64,000 bases of DNA from Pocillopora verrucosa (Eukaryota > Cnidaria > Anthozoa > Scleractinia > Pocilloporidae). This document shows positions 1 to 12,071 of this stretch, one piece after another. The translations under genes were made by a program, and so were the position numbers. How positions within the stretch are numbered: position 1 is the stretch's first letter; the number at the start of each line of letters is the position of its first letter. Under the pieces are notes generated by a model that did no database searches, was not told the origin of the DNA, and saw only the letters and a list, made by a program, of their open reading frames with translations. The stretch spans positions 7,416,938 to 7,480,937 of the forward strand of contig NC_089312.1 in assembly GCF_036669915.1 (NCBI RefSeq). The letters run 5' to 3'.

Positions 1-498
1 ATAGTGGTACACCTCTTAAGTATCAAATCAGTTGGACATAGGAGATCGACGGAGATAGATCAGAGTTTCTTTTTACACAAAATTCTTCCAGTTACATAAC
101 GTTGCAGTTTCTCTAAGCTCGTAAAGACAGGATCAGACGTAAGTTCCAGCTTATTGTATTTAGTTTCCTTTTCTTTCCGACTTCACTTGTTTTATAATCA
201 GTCTCAGCCAATTTTTTTTATCTTGTACATTACAATTTCCCTCTTTTAGTTTCCACGCATGTGTATGATAGTCAAACGATAGCATTAAACGTTGTTGAAT
301 CAACTTGTGTTGTCGATTCCTACACTGTGGTTGACACTCCCCGAAATCCAGTACACAACACTCAGTGTCTGCTGCATTGGGTACGCGACACCGACAATCG
401 GGGAAAAATGCCAAATTTGATATTTTTATCAAAGGTCTCTTTCCTTTGACTTTGTTTCGAAAGTAATCTAGGACTGCATTGGCGCTGAACTATTTCGT
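1..498. other. No gene recognised
   Basis: This is the 3' flank of the adhesion-type receptor gene that lies to its right on the minus strand. A 90-codon minus-strand open frame at 160-432 is Cys-rich but has no splice context or family resemblance that I recognise. I see no convincing exon, RNA gene or repeat. Confidence 0.4.
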
Positions 499-3400
499 TC
501 AGTGATTAGTGCAGAGAACTCGCGCCGTTCTCTCCATCTAGGATGCAAAAATCAAATAATTTTGGGCTTAAAACGTACGTGCTCTTGTTTGTTCTTAACA
601 TATTCTGTCCTTTGGAATACATTGTATTTAGTTGTGGCATTGCTACACACAATTCAGATTCGCTCAAGATTTGGTGATCTGAAACAAAAACAAAAGAAAA
701 ATCAATATGTCATAGAATTGAAATCATCGTTTATACTCACCTGATCATCAAGTGCATAGTGACAGATAAACAAGAGCACACCCTAAGATTTGAAAGAGAA
801 TGCGGTTACAGCGGTTTGCAATGAATGAGTGCACAGGTTCCGTTATGTAAGGGTTTCAGTGGGGTCAACCGGCGGAAAAATTGTCGAAATTTAACCTTTT
901 TGTGATGAAACACAGTTGGAAGCATTACAAGGCCATATATACATAAGCGGCGAACATACGCACGTACGCATGAACTAATCCCAATGCGAGCGCTATGAAA
1001 TATCTAATAGTAATTTGCGCATCCGGGGTTGTCAGTTATTTCGTGGTTCGAACATGTAACTGCTCGGTTTATGTTCGATATTGAAATAAGCTTTTATTAC
1101 TTAAAAAAAACATCGTTACACGTTAGTCGTAACAAAAGTTGAACGTAAAAAATTGTACTTCAATCGAAACGGAAAGAAATTAACCGTCAGCCGTAAAAAA
1201 GTTAGCCGAAATAGCCATCACTTCATTGAGACCCACTTATGTTGTAACTCTACAATCGTAGAAGGGCTAATTGAATACTATCCATGTGTTACATGCCCTC
1301 AGCTTCTAATCCGTCCTAACTTGGATGCCTTGTTTATGCCTCTCTTGTGAAGGACTTTGTAAAGTTAATTTTTTAGATGGATTTCGAATCGTCTTGGGGA
1401 ATATAATATCTTTACTTTTACCTACACTTATGACAAATAAACTTTGAACATCTTTGGTGTTCTATTACTTTATTTCCTTTATTTTGCTCTTCATCCATTT
1501 TTCTGATGAGGAAGTAAGTCGAAAAGCGACCATAACAACAACAATATCCATCGACTGCGTCACGAAAGTTACCTGGATGGAATTCAATAAAACAAAGGTA
1601 AATTCCACAGCAACGTGAAAATCAACAAAGAGGCCAAGCAAAAATGTCACACCCAGCGATGGAAGCAAAGCGAAAATAGCTTTTAGTCCTTTCCTGAAAA
1701 AAGGGAAGAGCCAATGACGATTAATTCATCAAAACTTAGTTAGAACCATCTGAGTTACAAGAAAGGAATATGGCGTTTTATGCTTGGTATTAATTCAATG
1801 ATGCGCACGATTTCTTTTGCTTTTTGTTCGTTTTTGTTTTCTTTAGTTTTGTTTTCGGCGCAGTTTTCGCACAAGACGCTTTGGAGAAGATCTGTACCCT
1901 CCTTATAGCTTATCGTGGCTGCAAAAACATGTAACCAGCGGTACACGTCGTAAATAACTCACTGAAATATCTACTTGACTGTCAGTATTTGAATCAAGTC
2001 TCAGACATTACACTACTTCTTATCTGTAATGTGACTCCTGAAACAGTTATAGAAACATTTTCTAAACTTCTTAAGATAACTTTCGGTATTTCGTAAGCAA
2101 TTGTTCTACGGTTGATACAAGGCAAAGAAACTGGCAGGCGGAAAACAGACGAGAGAAGACTCTTAATCAACTTTTGGACTTCTGTAAGTGTTGATTAAAA
2201 TGAATTTTACAGAAGAGGTCCACATCACGGAGAGTTAAAAGAGAAAGAATAAAAGGGAAAAAAATACACCCGAAATTACGCTCAAACGCTTTTTGAGAAC
2301 TATATGTTGATTGAATAAAGAGCATTACTTAATTCAAATTTACCAGAAGCATGGCCAGCACGGGCCCTTTGAATTTCCAGATACATCCGTTGAGCCAACA
2401 TCTGAAACCATCAAAATTAATATTATCAGTTTATACGGACGCGGAAGTTAAATTGGAAAAAAGTTGCATGAGGATCTTTATATTCGGTTCGAATGAGCCT
2501 TTAGAGGCCAGAAAGCCATTTTACAAAGTAAAAGTAGTTCACAGTAATTCCTCAAAGACATATCACTCCTATTTTATTTCTCTATTTGATTACAAGACAT
2601 GCGGTTACCTAGAAAACATCCTTTCAAGTTACCCTTTCGTCACATTTCATTAGGGACCTTAAGCAGTCAGGACGGCAACGTCAAGGAGGACTTCGATTAA
2701 AAAATGAATTTCCGCCTTTAATTAGAATTTCAAAAATGGCTGCATTTGTTTACCGTCTCATACGGCGCCACACCTCAACTTCAGCATAACGTATAAAAGA
2801 AACGTTGAGCTCCAAATGGAAATTAAAATAATTTGCCGTCGCGGTTTTGGTTCGCAGACGACGCAAATTGTGGTGATTTCACGTTGTTGTTGTGCATAAG
2901 ACGGCTAAGAATCTAAGAACAAAGTTTTAATACGCACGTGCTGAGCTATTGTTCTACCAATTATATCTCTTGTTTTTCCATGTCCTCGTTGCCGTCGCCG
3001 TCGTGGTTTGCTTAAGGTCCCTAGTATTTGTCCGCTACAACGAATAATTTCCTTCCCAAGATTCTCTATCATTTGAAGTCAACGTTTTTCGCTTAACGGA
3101 ACAGCAAAGTACAGTATCGAACATCGTTGCGTATCCGGCCTCAGTGAAAGCGCACAAATGATTTTTGATTTATGTATGTCATAGATTATTACGTCGATTC
3201 ACCATAGACTTAACCTATTTTTATGCTTTTATCTAGTTTCTAGTTTGTACTTCAGTGAAATAAGATACCTTACTCTATCCATTGTTCCGCACACGATTTC
3301 TTTGTACAATATTGTACTCATGTCGTGAGCCCTGGTACTCCTATATATTTAGGAGAAAACCCACTTTTAATAACACTGCAGTTTTTACGCACCAAATTGG

Positions 3401-6110
3401 GTAAACAACTCGATTCGGTGAAGCTGACTGATAAAGAATGACGAGCACGAATGCATTCTTTAAGCCAGTAACTTTACGGAAAAACCAATAGAAGTATTTT
3501 TTTTTACAGATTATAGCAAAGCACTGACAAGCAATTCTCCTCTTCATAATTTATTCATTACTTTACCCCATCCAATCAAGCTGTATGTTGCATATGGCTT
3601 TCCAAAAGAGAAAACCTTCACTATCTTCAAGTAAAGGTTTATTGCTTCAGTCAGCATCCAAGTGTAAAGAGAAGTGTAGAGATAGTGCTGGACGGCAGCA
3701 ATAACAGAGCATATGGTCTGAAAAGGAGAACCGGTCCAAATAATTAGATTAAATCCTACAGTTAAATGCAACAGCTTACTGCAACAGCCATACGAACTAA
3801 ACATGATTAGATTACATTTTTTTTGGTTAAAAGAAAATAGCAGTCGACATAAGGTTCAAGAAATGACGTTACAGAAATGCTTTGGTGAAGATTCCCTGTC
3901 AGTGCCAAATTTTCCGAGGATCGTGAACGAGCTAAATCATACCTATTGTTTGTATTTTGGTGAAAATTCACCTCGGTTCAATTAAGGAAGACAGAACAGC
4001 ACCACCTTCGTCTTTAGAAGCAGTTGTATTTTCGAAATGGCGGTAGAGGAGCCCACCGAGTTATTAACCGCTCTCCCAAATACAACTTTCCTTATCTTAG
4101 CCTTAAATTTTAACGCTCATGAAATCCTTCTTTGCTGTCTCGGTTTGAAAAATTGTAATGAAGAAAATGTTTTAAGTTGTTCATCACTGGATTTATGATT
4201 CAGCAGTCAACTTGAAAACCACTATGTTACTCCCTATAAAATATATATACATAAGCACCGCACCACAAGAAAAATAAGTTGCAAGACAGTTAGTGATCGC
4301 AGGTCACAGTTAGCTACCTTTTTTAATTTCTATTATCTAATCTTTGTACTTACATGGTGCATGTTCCTTGATGGGAAGATATTTATGTCAAGAATGTAAA
4401 CTGTATGTCCAAAAGCCAGCGATATGAGCACATTCTTGTGCACGAAAATCCGCTCCGACATTGAAACTCTACCACATTTGAAACAAACGTCAAAACAAAA
4501 CATTCTTATATTATTTTTCTAAATCCAAGGATGGAAACCATTTAATTCTCGAAGACACACTAGCTTCCTCGAAGAAGGAGAAAAAGCCAAAAATGAAAAA
4601 GTTACATTGTCTTCCAAGCTTGATAGCTCATCCGTCTTCGCAAGAATTTATTTCGGTTTCCGTGAATGAAGCTAGTTATTAAACTTGGATTGTACCCAAG
4701 TTCATATAATCATAAGTTCATTCTACCCTCTACCTCCCGCCTCCTCCTTTTATACTTATCAATCCACCGTTTCACACACCAACGATTTCTAAGCCTCTGG
4801 TTCTCCACATTAGCTCTTACTGACATACCTTACAACTGAGAAGAATGCAAAGGAAATTACTTCTGCTGTAATAGAGAAGCTCATGAGTGTCGTCTCAAGG
4901 GTATTCAGAATTTTTTCGTGTCTCATCGATTCCTTTGTGGTTTCAGGGCTCTCGAAAATAAATTCTCCTGATTCCTATTATTTAGAAGTTTATTTTTAGT
5001 ATGGATGTCACTTCTTCCGCTCTCTGTCTTTCAAAAAAGATTTTAATATTTTTTTTAAGCTTCCGTGAAGAGGAGATATTATTTCTTATTATACTGTACA
5101 TTTTGCTATCAGGAAAGATTCATTGCTATTACTGGTAAGATTGTCGTTCACATTTTCAGCAACCCTTGCTTTAAATGATTTTATTACCTCGTCAAACGAC
5201 GCTGAAAAGCAACCTTTACTCGTGAGGAATTCCTCTATCTTTTGAATGCCTACCCTATCTGACTTCTGTAAAACAAACAAGAATTAACATTTTCAAATTA
5301 AACTCGGCTGCTGAAAAAGATAAACAACAAGCGCAAATGTAAAATGGATCGAAGCTTATTCGTAGCTTGATACAAACATCACGTCGCGTTTTCCTTCTTT
5401 CTCTTGATTTATCATAACGAATGGTAACGTAAACGCTGAAGAAGTAAAACCTGCAGTCATAATTGCTAATTCACTGTCGTTCAAGCAACCGTACCTGGGT
5501 CTTGTCGCGGTTGGGAACTTCGTCATGTCTGCTGTCATTGGCGATGTTATCACTCCAGGTTATTGCCATACTTGACGCTGTTTCTGAAGACGTAGGTCGG
5601 GTTGTGTTCATACTATTACCACTGGTGACGCATGAGTTCCCAACAGTGACCGCTGTTGGTGGCCACTGTGTGGTATTATAGAAGGCACTTGTGTTATTAT
5701 CTTCTGCCTGAGTAAATGCCTTACTTTCGACATTTGATGCTGTACTTTTTGGAACTTTGGCAACTGATGGTGTACGTTTTGACAAAAATGTCTTTTTAGA
5801 GTAACTATAACTAACAGATACACTTTGAGTATTTCTAGCACCATTACCCGCTCTTATTTTACCAGTTGTGCTTGGAGTTGTAGAAGGGGCTTTTGTTGGC
5901 GGCAGTGGTAAGTGTGCTCGAATCGTTGTAATTGTCCTTCCGCGGAAATTTCTGAAACCGAGCCGGCCTCGCGAGCTAGAAGATTCAAAACAAATAGTTT
6001 TCGATTTTTTTCTGTCTAGTTTTTCTGATAATACTAAGACAAACGTGTCTGTAAAAGGTTTCTCTCTTTCTGGAATACTTACGTCACATCCTGAACAAAT
6101 GTCTGCAGGA
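499..6110 (-). CDS. Adhesion-type (family B2-like) 7TM receptor, multi-exon
   Basis: This is a G-protein-coupled receptor of the adhesion/secretin type at the plasma membrane. Exons read 5' to 3' on the minus strand. They are 6083-6110; 5495-5951 (about 150 aa, mucin-like Ser/Thr/Asn-rich); 5095-5265; 4829-4974 (HEKIL, then TM1); 4354-4468 (ERIFVHKNVLISLAF, TM2); 3567-3717 (TM3, WMLTEAINLYLK); about 3380-3471 (TM4); 2344-2401 (CWLNGCIWKFKGPV, the typical ECL2-TM5 block); 1573-1693 (TM6, LLPSLGVTFLLGLF); 741-782 (TM7, GVLLFICHYALDD); and a tentative last exon at 499-537. Phases agree from 6110 to 3471 and from TM6 to TM7. The TM4-TM5 junction needs a weak donor, and the exon joining TM5 to TM6 was not found. 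A Cys-based GPS motif before TM1 is not evident. The 5' end is open. It may be functional or an early pseudogene. Confidence 0.7.
2653..3021. mobile_element. MITE with TA target duplication, in receptor intron
   Basis: A 369-bp non-coding element begins GGGACCTTAAGCA and ends with its inverse, TGCTTAAGGTCCC. TA lies directly on each side, as in Tc1/mariner-type insertions. The terminal inverted repeats continue imperfectly for about 40 bp through CGACGGCAACG-like sequence. It lies in the intron between the TM4 and TM5 exons of the receptor gene. A related copy lies at 61199-61588. Confidence 0.8.
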
Positions 6111-7520
6111 CTGAATGGTACAAAAAGAAAAGATTCTATTTTTACATTGTGGACTTAGTGACGGAAAAGATAAGTTTAAATTAATTAAGTAACAGGATAA
6201 CAATATGTGAGGGGGGTATATGATAGCCCATCCAGTGAGGTTTGGTAGAAAGTTTGAGAAATACTAATGTTTACTTTAAGTGAAGCCATCCTCAATCGCA
6301 GGAGCGAATTGTATCAATTTGGGAGTCAGAAAAACATCCCCACCTGAATTAGCACGAACTCGTTAAAGCCTGAATTGAAAACATATTCCCCTAGAGACTC
6401 ACGCACCTATTTTGAACGCGTCTCACCTGCACTCATGATAAGAAAAGCTAGAAATTGCCTCTCCACCATGAAGACACTCATACGCTCTAACTTGAAGAAC
6501 ACTGCAACTACCTACACAAAGAGGTATATTAGCCAAATATGGCCAATGGTCAAAGCTGGTGTAATGCACTTATTGAACGAATATAGCACTTAATCATATA
6601 TTTTTTTCGAAAGAAAAATTCAATTTATTTCTACTCCATCAACGAAGCTCTGTGATTGAGAGAAATGAACAAAATTGCTACAAGAAATAGCAGAGCATGA
6701 AGTGTGAAATAAAGTATCGCTATCTGTAGCAAAGGTTCTCTAATTTTTCACTGCTTAGAATACGGCAGCTGGTGAAAAGTGTCATCTCTTGCAATATTCA
6801 ATCATTTCAGACCAGGATCTACAATAATTTTGCCAACGTTATGGAGAGCCTTTTCATATACTCAAACCTTCGTTGATGTAACAGCACTATTCCACCGAGG
6901 TCGGTTGAAGGTAGATGCTCTTGTGAAGCACAGAGTACGTCTAAATAATTAGTAATAATTTCAATTTCAATAAATTTTGCGGTATTTTTAATAAACTAAC
7001 TAACACTTAAGCCGAACAAACTTACATAAAAAGCGTGCATTAGTTAAATAAGCAATTACAGACAAGTTTTTATTTTTTTCGATAGAGCAAATAGACAATA
7101 CTCTTTTCATGCGGTAAATTCATTGAAGGCCGGTTTTTATGTTATTTAATACTTACTCTAGAAGTTCCAACCAAATGAGGATATATGATACGATTATAAA
7201 AGAAAATTTTTATTTTATTTCAAGAAAACCGATCTCAGTTTAAAAGCTTCTATATGCTTTAGAAAAACATCGTAAGGATTGCATCTTTATCTAAGAACCT
7301 TTCTAGTTTACTTTTCCGTCATTATATGACGAACCTTGTAAAAGCCTTTAATTTGCATTTTTATGATTTCTTGAAAGCTGAAAAAAACTTTACATCCTAT
7401 TTCAGGAAATTGCTGGCTTCATAGCTGTAATAATTACCTCCTTCCTTTTCTAATTAACTTAATGATTTTGTTGCCTCACTTTGCTGTGACACTCGCTTCC
7501 TTCCGTCAGCTGTGTTAAAT
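6111..7520. other. Intergenic AT-rich stretch
   Basis: I find no supported exon, RNA gene or known repeat. A 72-codon open frame near 6375-6593 has no recognisable feature. The 5' end or promoter of the minus-strand receptor gene probably lies here, but I cannot place it. Confidence 0.4.
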
Positions 7521-8150
7521 GACTTCCGCACGTCCCTTGAGCAAATGAACCTTTTTCCAGCTAATGGTAGGTAAAGTTTGTTTTAAGGGCGATTCTTTGC
7601 TTCAGCCGTAAAATGCAATGTCATAGCAAACTCCTCGCGAATTTAAGAGGCCTTTATAGGTCATCAAAAGCAAATAATGGAAAGTAGTTTTAAATGTACA
7701 GATTTGTGAGCTAAAAAATTGCTCATGAACTCCGAATTTTTAAGGTCCGGGAGGGACTTCATACCGTCCCTTTTATCGCAGGGGGTGGAGGAGGTGGGTG
7801 GATTTGTTCCCCCCCACAAGGCTCTGCAAAATGTTACATGACTTTCGCACGTCCCTTGAGCAAGTGAACCTTTTTCCAGCTTATGGTAGGTAAAGTTTGT
7901 TTTAAGGGCGATTCTTTGTTTCAGCCATAAAATGCAATGTCAAAGCAAACTCCACGCGGATTTACGAGGCCTTCATAGGTTATCAAAAGCAAATAATGGA
8001 AAGTAGTTTTAAATGTGCAGGTTTGTGAGCTAAAAAATTGCTTATGAACTCCGAATTTTTAAGGTCCGGGAGAGACTTCATACCGTCCCTTTTATCGCAA
8101 GGGGTGGAGGAGGTGGGTAGATTTGTTCCCCCCACAAGGCTCTGCAAAAT
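7521..8150. repeat. Direct tandem duplication of about 319 bp
   Basis: Copy 1 (7521-7839) and copy 2 (7840-8150) are near-identical head to tail. Both start GACTTYCGCACGTCCCTTGA and end in a G-rich block followed by AAGGCTCTGCAAAAT. Differences are scattered single bases plus small indels. Neither copy has a useful open frame. The G-rich block near each 3' end (7780-7805 and 8095-8125) has runs that could form a quadruplex. Confidence 0.85.
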
Positions 8151-8996
8151 TCTTATGATCTCCCTTTAGGGCAGTTAAGTGCCGGTCGATTCTCTGGAGT
8201 GTCACCTCTGAATTCTTTTAGCGACAATTGATCCCCCTCCCTCCCCCACAGATGAGGAAAAAAAAAATTTTAATCATAACATAAGTTTGCAAAGCTTGAA
8301 CGGTAAGAGCGGATGCCGAGAAAAAAACACTAAGGTGTCCCTTTTAAATAAACTTGTAATAGCAAATCGCGCACGATCAAAGTCTTCTTTTCATTTTAAT
8401 TTTGCTGCCTTAATACAGATTACATCAGTTATGATTATTTCCGAGTTTGATTAAGTATAAATTATATTCCGGTTGGGAAGCGCCTTCAAAGAATTTACTC
8501 CATATTTATTCACATTTGATGATTTGAAGATATATGACGGGTCGTTTTCATTTCGATTCGTCTTAGATAGTTTGCTTTCGTACACAGCCCGCTCCGCAGC
8601 AACTAAGCTACAACTGAAATTTTTTAAGAGGCAATCAGTTATATAAATGATCTCTTTTTTGCAAGAAGAAATGATGGAATGAATCATACGTAGACACATA
8701 CGGAGACAAACAGTTAAGGGCTAGAGAATCGTTTGTCTGTTCTTGATTGGGAATAATACAGTTTTCAGTTTGACATAACCGCGCACAAACGGGAGTGGGG
8801 GTAAAGGGATTTACAGTAATGTAAAACGCCTTCCCTAAGGTTTGCGTAGGAACTGCTCAGATCCAAACGTCGTGCCCGCATAATTTTTTTTTCCTGCTAC
8901 CTTTTAAGTCGGCCGCATCAGCAACACAGCCTATAGCTGCCAAGCAATTTTAATCTCCGTATTTCAGAGTTTTCAGTTAGTGCGTAAAATCCCCTT
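8151..8996. other. 3' flank of the TMC gene
   Basis: There is no gene call. A minus-strand 82-codon frame at 8451-8699 shows no family features. The stretch probably holds the 3' UTR of the minus-strand TMC gene; several TTTATT strings (AATAAA on the minus strand) are present. Confidence 0.4.
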
Positions 8997-11261
8997 TCAG
9001 TCTGACAGGGAGGCCAACAATATGTCCTCTTCGTTGTATCTTTCAGATCTCTTCCGCTCGTTTATACCGCTATATGGCTGGGACATTAACTGAGAGTGTA
9101 GTTTCTTCTTAAACTGTCCCTCAACGATGAGATAATCCTTCAATGTTTTAATCACTTGTTGGTGCTCATGAGCCATTGAGCGGTAATAGTAGAGTAGGCT
9201 CAATACCACCATCATGACGGGAAGGAGGAACGCCGCTGTGCGCATGAACCGCAGTGTCGCATGAATCGACTCAGGCCACCGCGAGACCACGAAGGATAAT
9301 TCATCGATGATAAATTTCTCTTTGCTGCATTCCGTATTCTTGAACGGTCCGCAGTAAGATGTCGGCACTTTTGTCACGCCCCAACCAACAAGCCCTGTGG
9401 ACATTAAAAACGTGACGAGTAGGAGAAGCGCGAAAATAGAACTCAGCTTCGCGCCTTGGAAGGGTTTGTCAGGCAGTCGATTGTTGTGAAACAGGCTCAA
9501 TTTCTTTACATAGAAAAACACGATTAGTTTCAGGACACCGATGACGGGGAGAATGGGGCTGAAAAACGTGCCAATCAGAATCAAACACTGTCCGTACGCC
9601 AAGTCGATGACATTGCGAGAAATATCGAACTGTGCCATTCCAATTTTGCGGAAACAGCTGCAGTGTTTGTAAAGAAGCTTTCTAAACGTTTCAACGCCGA
9701 GGGTAATTAGTAACACAACAAAGAAATCGACCCAGACAAGCATGTACATCTGCGCAGCGATCTCGTTTTCCCAACATTGTCCGCAATGCGCTGATAGCGG
9801 CAACGAGTCGTCCTGGATGCGTTCACCAAGGTCCTTATACAGGAGGATCATTAACATCGCAATGGAAGGCAGCTTGACACAAATTCTCCGCAAAAGGTTC
9901 AGCCCCAATTCAAATTTTGGGCCCCAGTCCTCAAATACCGACAAGAACTCGAACAACGGTGGAAGGACAAGGTTCGGTATTGTTATAGCTAAAGACAACG
10001 ACGATCGAATCAGCATTTGCTCGAACTGATTCCTTCCTTTTTCAGTGACCTTTTTGGAGAAGATGACGCCGAACACGAGCACGAATGACACGTACCAAAG
10101 AGCTGGGACAATGAACAGATTAATGATAATCCGAGTTCCATATAAGGCCGTTTTCTGTTTCTTTGTACGGTTTAGAATTCGTCTCAATCTTTCTTCTTCC
10201 TCCAATTCAAAGCAAAAGTCCTTAACGATAATCTGCTTTTTATGTATAGCTGCACTCCGTTCACAAATACAGTAATCCCATGCAGAGAACAGGCGGTTAG
10301 AAAATGAGTTAAACACGCCCTCACTATCGATATACCCTTGTTTTAGGCCGCTCGATGCACTCTTTACTAAGATGAGGAGACAGAATAGGAAGTACGCGCC
10401 CCCGGTCATCAGGTAAGCTAACGGTAAGAGATATCTCACCCCCTCCTGGGATATAATAACATCCGACGGATAAGTACTGTAGAACATAATTGTGTTACTG
10501 ATCCAACCTTGCCCCGTAAAGAAGTCTAACACTACAGTCAGTATACCGCTGTCCGATTTGTTTGAAGCGGAATAAGCAGAGTCGTATCTACAGCTTGTCA
10601 GGTTAGTTGCGTGACCGTTCGCGTGATTCGCAGACGTGTCAGAACAGATCACTAGCGTTGGAAGAGAAACAAAGCCGAACTCCATCATGAAGACAAATAA
10701 ATTTAGCAACATTAGCCAGCGAAGAAATACGAAGTACGAGACTACACCGCCGCCGAACTGGCCTTCAATTTCTTTGAGGTGTCCGCGCCAAAGCTGCAGA
10801 GAATAAAGGCTTTCTTTAAAAGCGATTCGAAAGCGAGTCCATGCCTTAGTTACACTCATCAGCAAAGCTTTCCCTTTCGAAATTCTCGTAGGAGCTCTTG
10901 CCCGAAGAGAATCCTTGAACCGGCGTTTGAGTGACATCGGTAAAGGGACGGCTTTGAAATTCACTTTCTCTAAGACTTCTTCAGGCAATGCCGAAAACCC
11001 ACAGTCGAACATTTGGCGGTCGCACACAGGCCCTGGCGAAACTTCGTCTTGCTGGCTTTGCAAATTTCCATCTCTTCTCAAAGCGCCAGTTCGTTGGAGT
11101 GTTTTCCCAACGCTTTTCCGCGGTATAGAGGCCTGACTCCTCATCACAGTAGAAGCGGAATGGCGAGCCAGACGACTAGGAAGGTCTTGCATGTATGGTC
11201 TTGGTTCAACCATACTTTCAATGTTTCCCATTGGATACATCTCAAGCGATACAGTCTCCAT
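8997..11261 (-). CDS. Transmembrane channel-like (TMC) protein, intronless
   Basis: This is a member of the TMC family of multi-pass membrane proteins, which includes mechanotransduction channel subunits in other animals. One ATG-initiated frame encodes 754 aa with no intron. Residues 1-120 are polar and basic and probably cytosolic. A long run of hydrophobic segments starts near residue 185, with a Cys-containing extracellular loop near 225-260 (NLTSC, possible glycosylation). The family signature is clear at residues about 496-514 (CWENEIAAQMYMLVWVDFF), followed by the FRKLLYKHCSC stretch. The C-terminal tail is short and basic. Length is typical of the smaller vertebrate TMC5-8 type proteins, but I do not assign an orthologue. 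The lack of introns contrasts with the intron-rich genes on both sides and suggests retroposition or intron loss. Confidence 0.9.
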   Translation of the reverse strand: METVSLEMYPMGNIESMVEPRPYMQDLPSRLARHSASTVMRSQASIPRKSVGKTLQRTGALRRDGNLQSQQDEVSPGPVCDRQMFDCGFSALPEEVLEKVNFKAVPLPMSLKRRFKDSLRARAPTRISKGKALLMSVTKAWTRFRIAFKESLYSLQLWRGHLKEIEGQFGGGVVSYFVFLRWLMLLNLFVFMMEFGFVSLPTLVICSDTSANHANGHATNLTSCRYDSAYSASNKSDSGILTVVLDFFTGQGWISNTIMFYSTYPSDVIISQEGVRYLLPLAYLMTGGAYFLFCLLILVKSASSGLKQGYIDSEGVFNSFSNRLFSAWDYCICERSAAIHKKQIIVKDFCFELEEEERLRRILNRTKKQKTALYGTRIIINLFIVPALWYVSFVLVFGVIFSKKVTEKGRNQFEQMLIRSSLSLAITIPNLVLPPLFEFLSVFEDWGPKFELGLNLLRRICVKLPSIAMLMILLYKDLGERIQDDSLPLSAHCGQCWENEIAAQMYMLVWVDFFVVLLITLGVETFRKLLYKHCSCFRKIGMAQFDISRNVIDLAYGQCLILIGTFFSPILPVIGVLKLIVFFYVKKLSLFHNNRLPDKPFQGAKLSSIFALLLLVTFLMSTGLVGWGVTKVPTSYCGPFKNTECSKEKFIIDELSFVVSRWPESIHATLRFMRTAAFLLPVMMVVLSLLYYYRSMAHEHQQVIKTLKDYLIVEGQFKKKLHSQLMSQPYSGINERKRSERYNEEDILLASLSD

Positions 11262-12071
11262 TGCAAAAGTAAAATTCCAAATTTTCGTCTCTTAATGTCG
11301 GTTTAATTGACTACGGCTCATGAATGTCGGAGAAAATATTCACAAAATGAGTTATTTGAAACCAAGCAAATATGCGTCATCACCTATAATTGTGTGACCA
11401 AGACGAGTGAAAATTAACTTACCCGATCGAATGTACGAAATGACGTGAATCGGGTCACCGCAAATAAAAAAAACAGTGATTTGAGAAGGAGTGATTTGTT
11501 TTTCTTGGTTTTTTTTGTTTTTGTTTTTGTTTTCGTTTTTTTTTTTATCTTCTTCTTCCTTTTTTATATATTCTTTTACGTGTTTGGTCAGTACTGAGCA
11601 TTTTCTTTTCTTTTCTTTTTCGGTTTTTGTGGCCACTGGCCAATCCATTTTGGTTTGGTTCCTTTCCTTAGCATACTACCCTATTCATAATTTTGAGAGA
11701 TTTTTAACTCCTCATCTTGTTTCCTATGGAAACATTTAACGGTCTCTGAGAGGTCTAGATGGCCCCTACATGATTTTAAAAAAATGGAAAACAGCGCGTA
11801 AATATTTCAAATTTTTCACTTGCAATCGTATCTTTAAATTATTTTTCCATGATCATAAACTCTAAGAAAATGATATTGATTTAGTTCACACTGAGCAAAA
11901 TCTCGTTAAAACTTTCTTTCTTGAGAGGGACTGGTAACAGAAATAGAGTTACGCTGCGCGAGCATAGTTTTGCAACACACCGCTGCAAACCTTGACTAAT
12001 TTTCGTAAAACGGTAAAATATTGTGTTTTGTTTCTTTTGTGTCAGTATTTTGGCGGTTTTGATATGTTACA
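11262..12071. promoter_or_regulatory. Divergent intergenic region between TMC and MAEA
   Basis: About 0.8 kb separates the divergently transcribed TMC (minus) and MAEA (plus) start codons, so it should hold both promoters. It contains a long T-rich tract with (GTTTTT)-like repetition at 11498-11590. I see no positioned TATA box or other defined site that I can defend. Confidence 0.45.

Noticed and set aside
160-432. Cys-rich minus-strand frame as a secreted peptide.
   Set aside because: No signal peptide, no ATG context that stands out, and no splice evidence linking it to the receptor gene.
9742-10275. Plus-strand frames inside the TMC gene.
   Set aside because: Antisense shadows of a strong coding frame.
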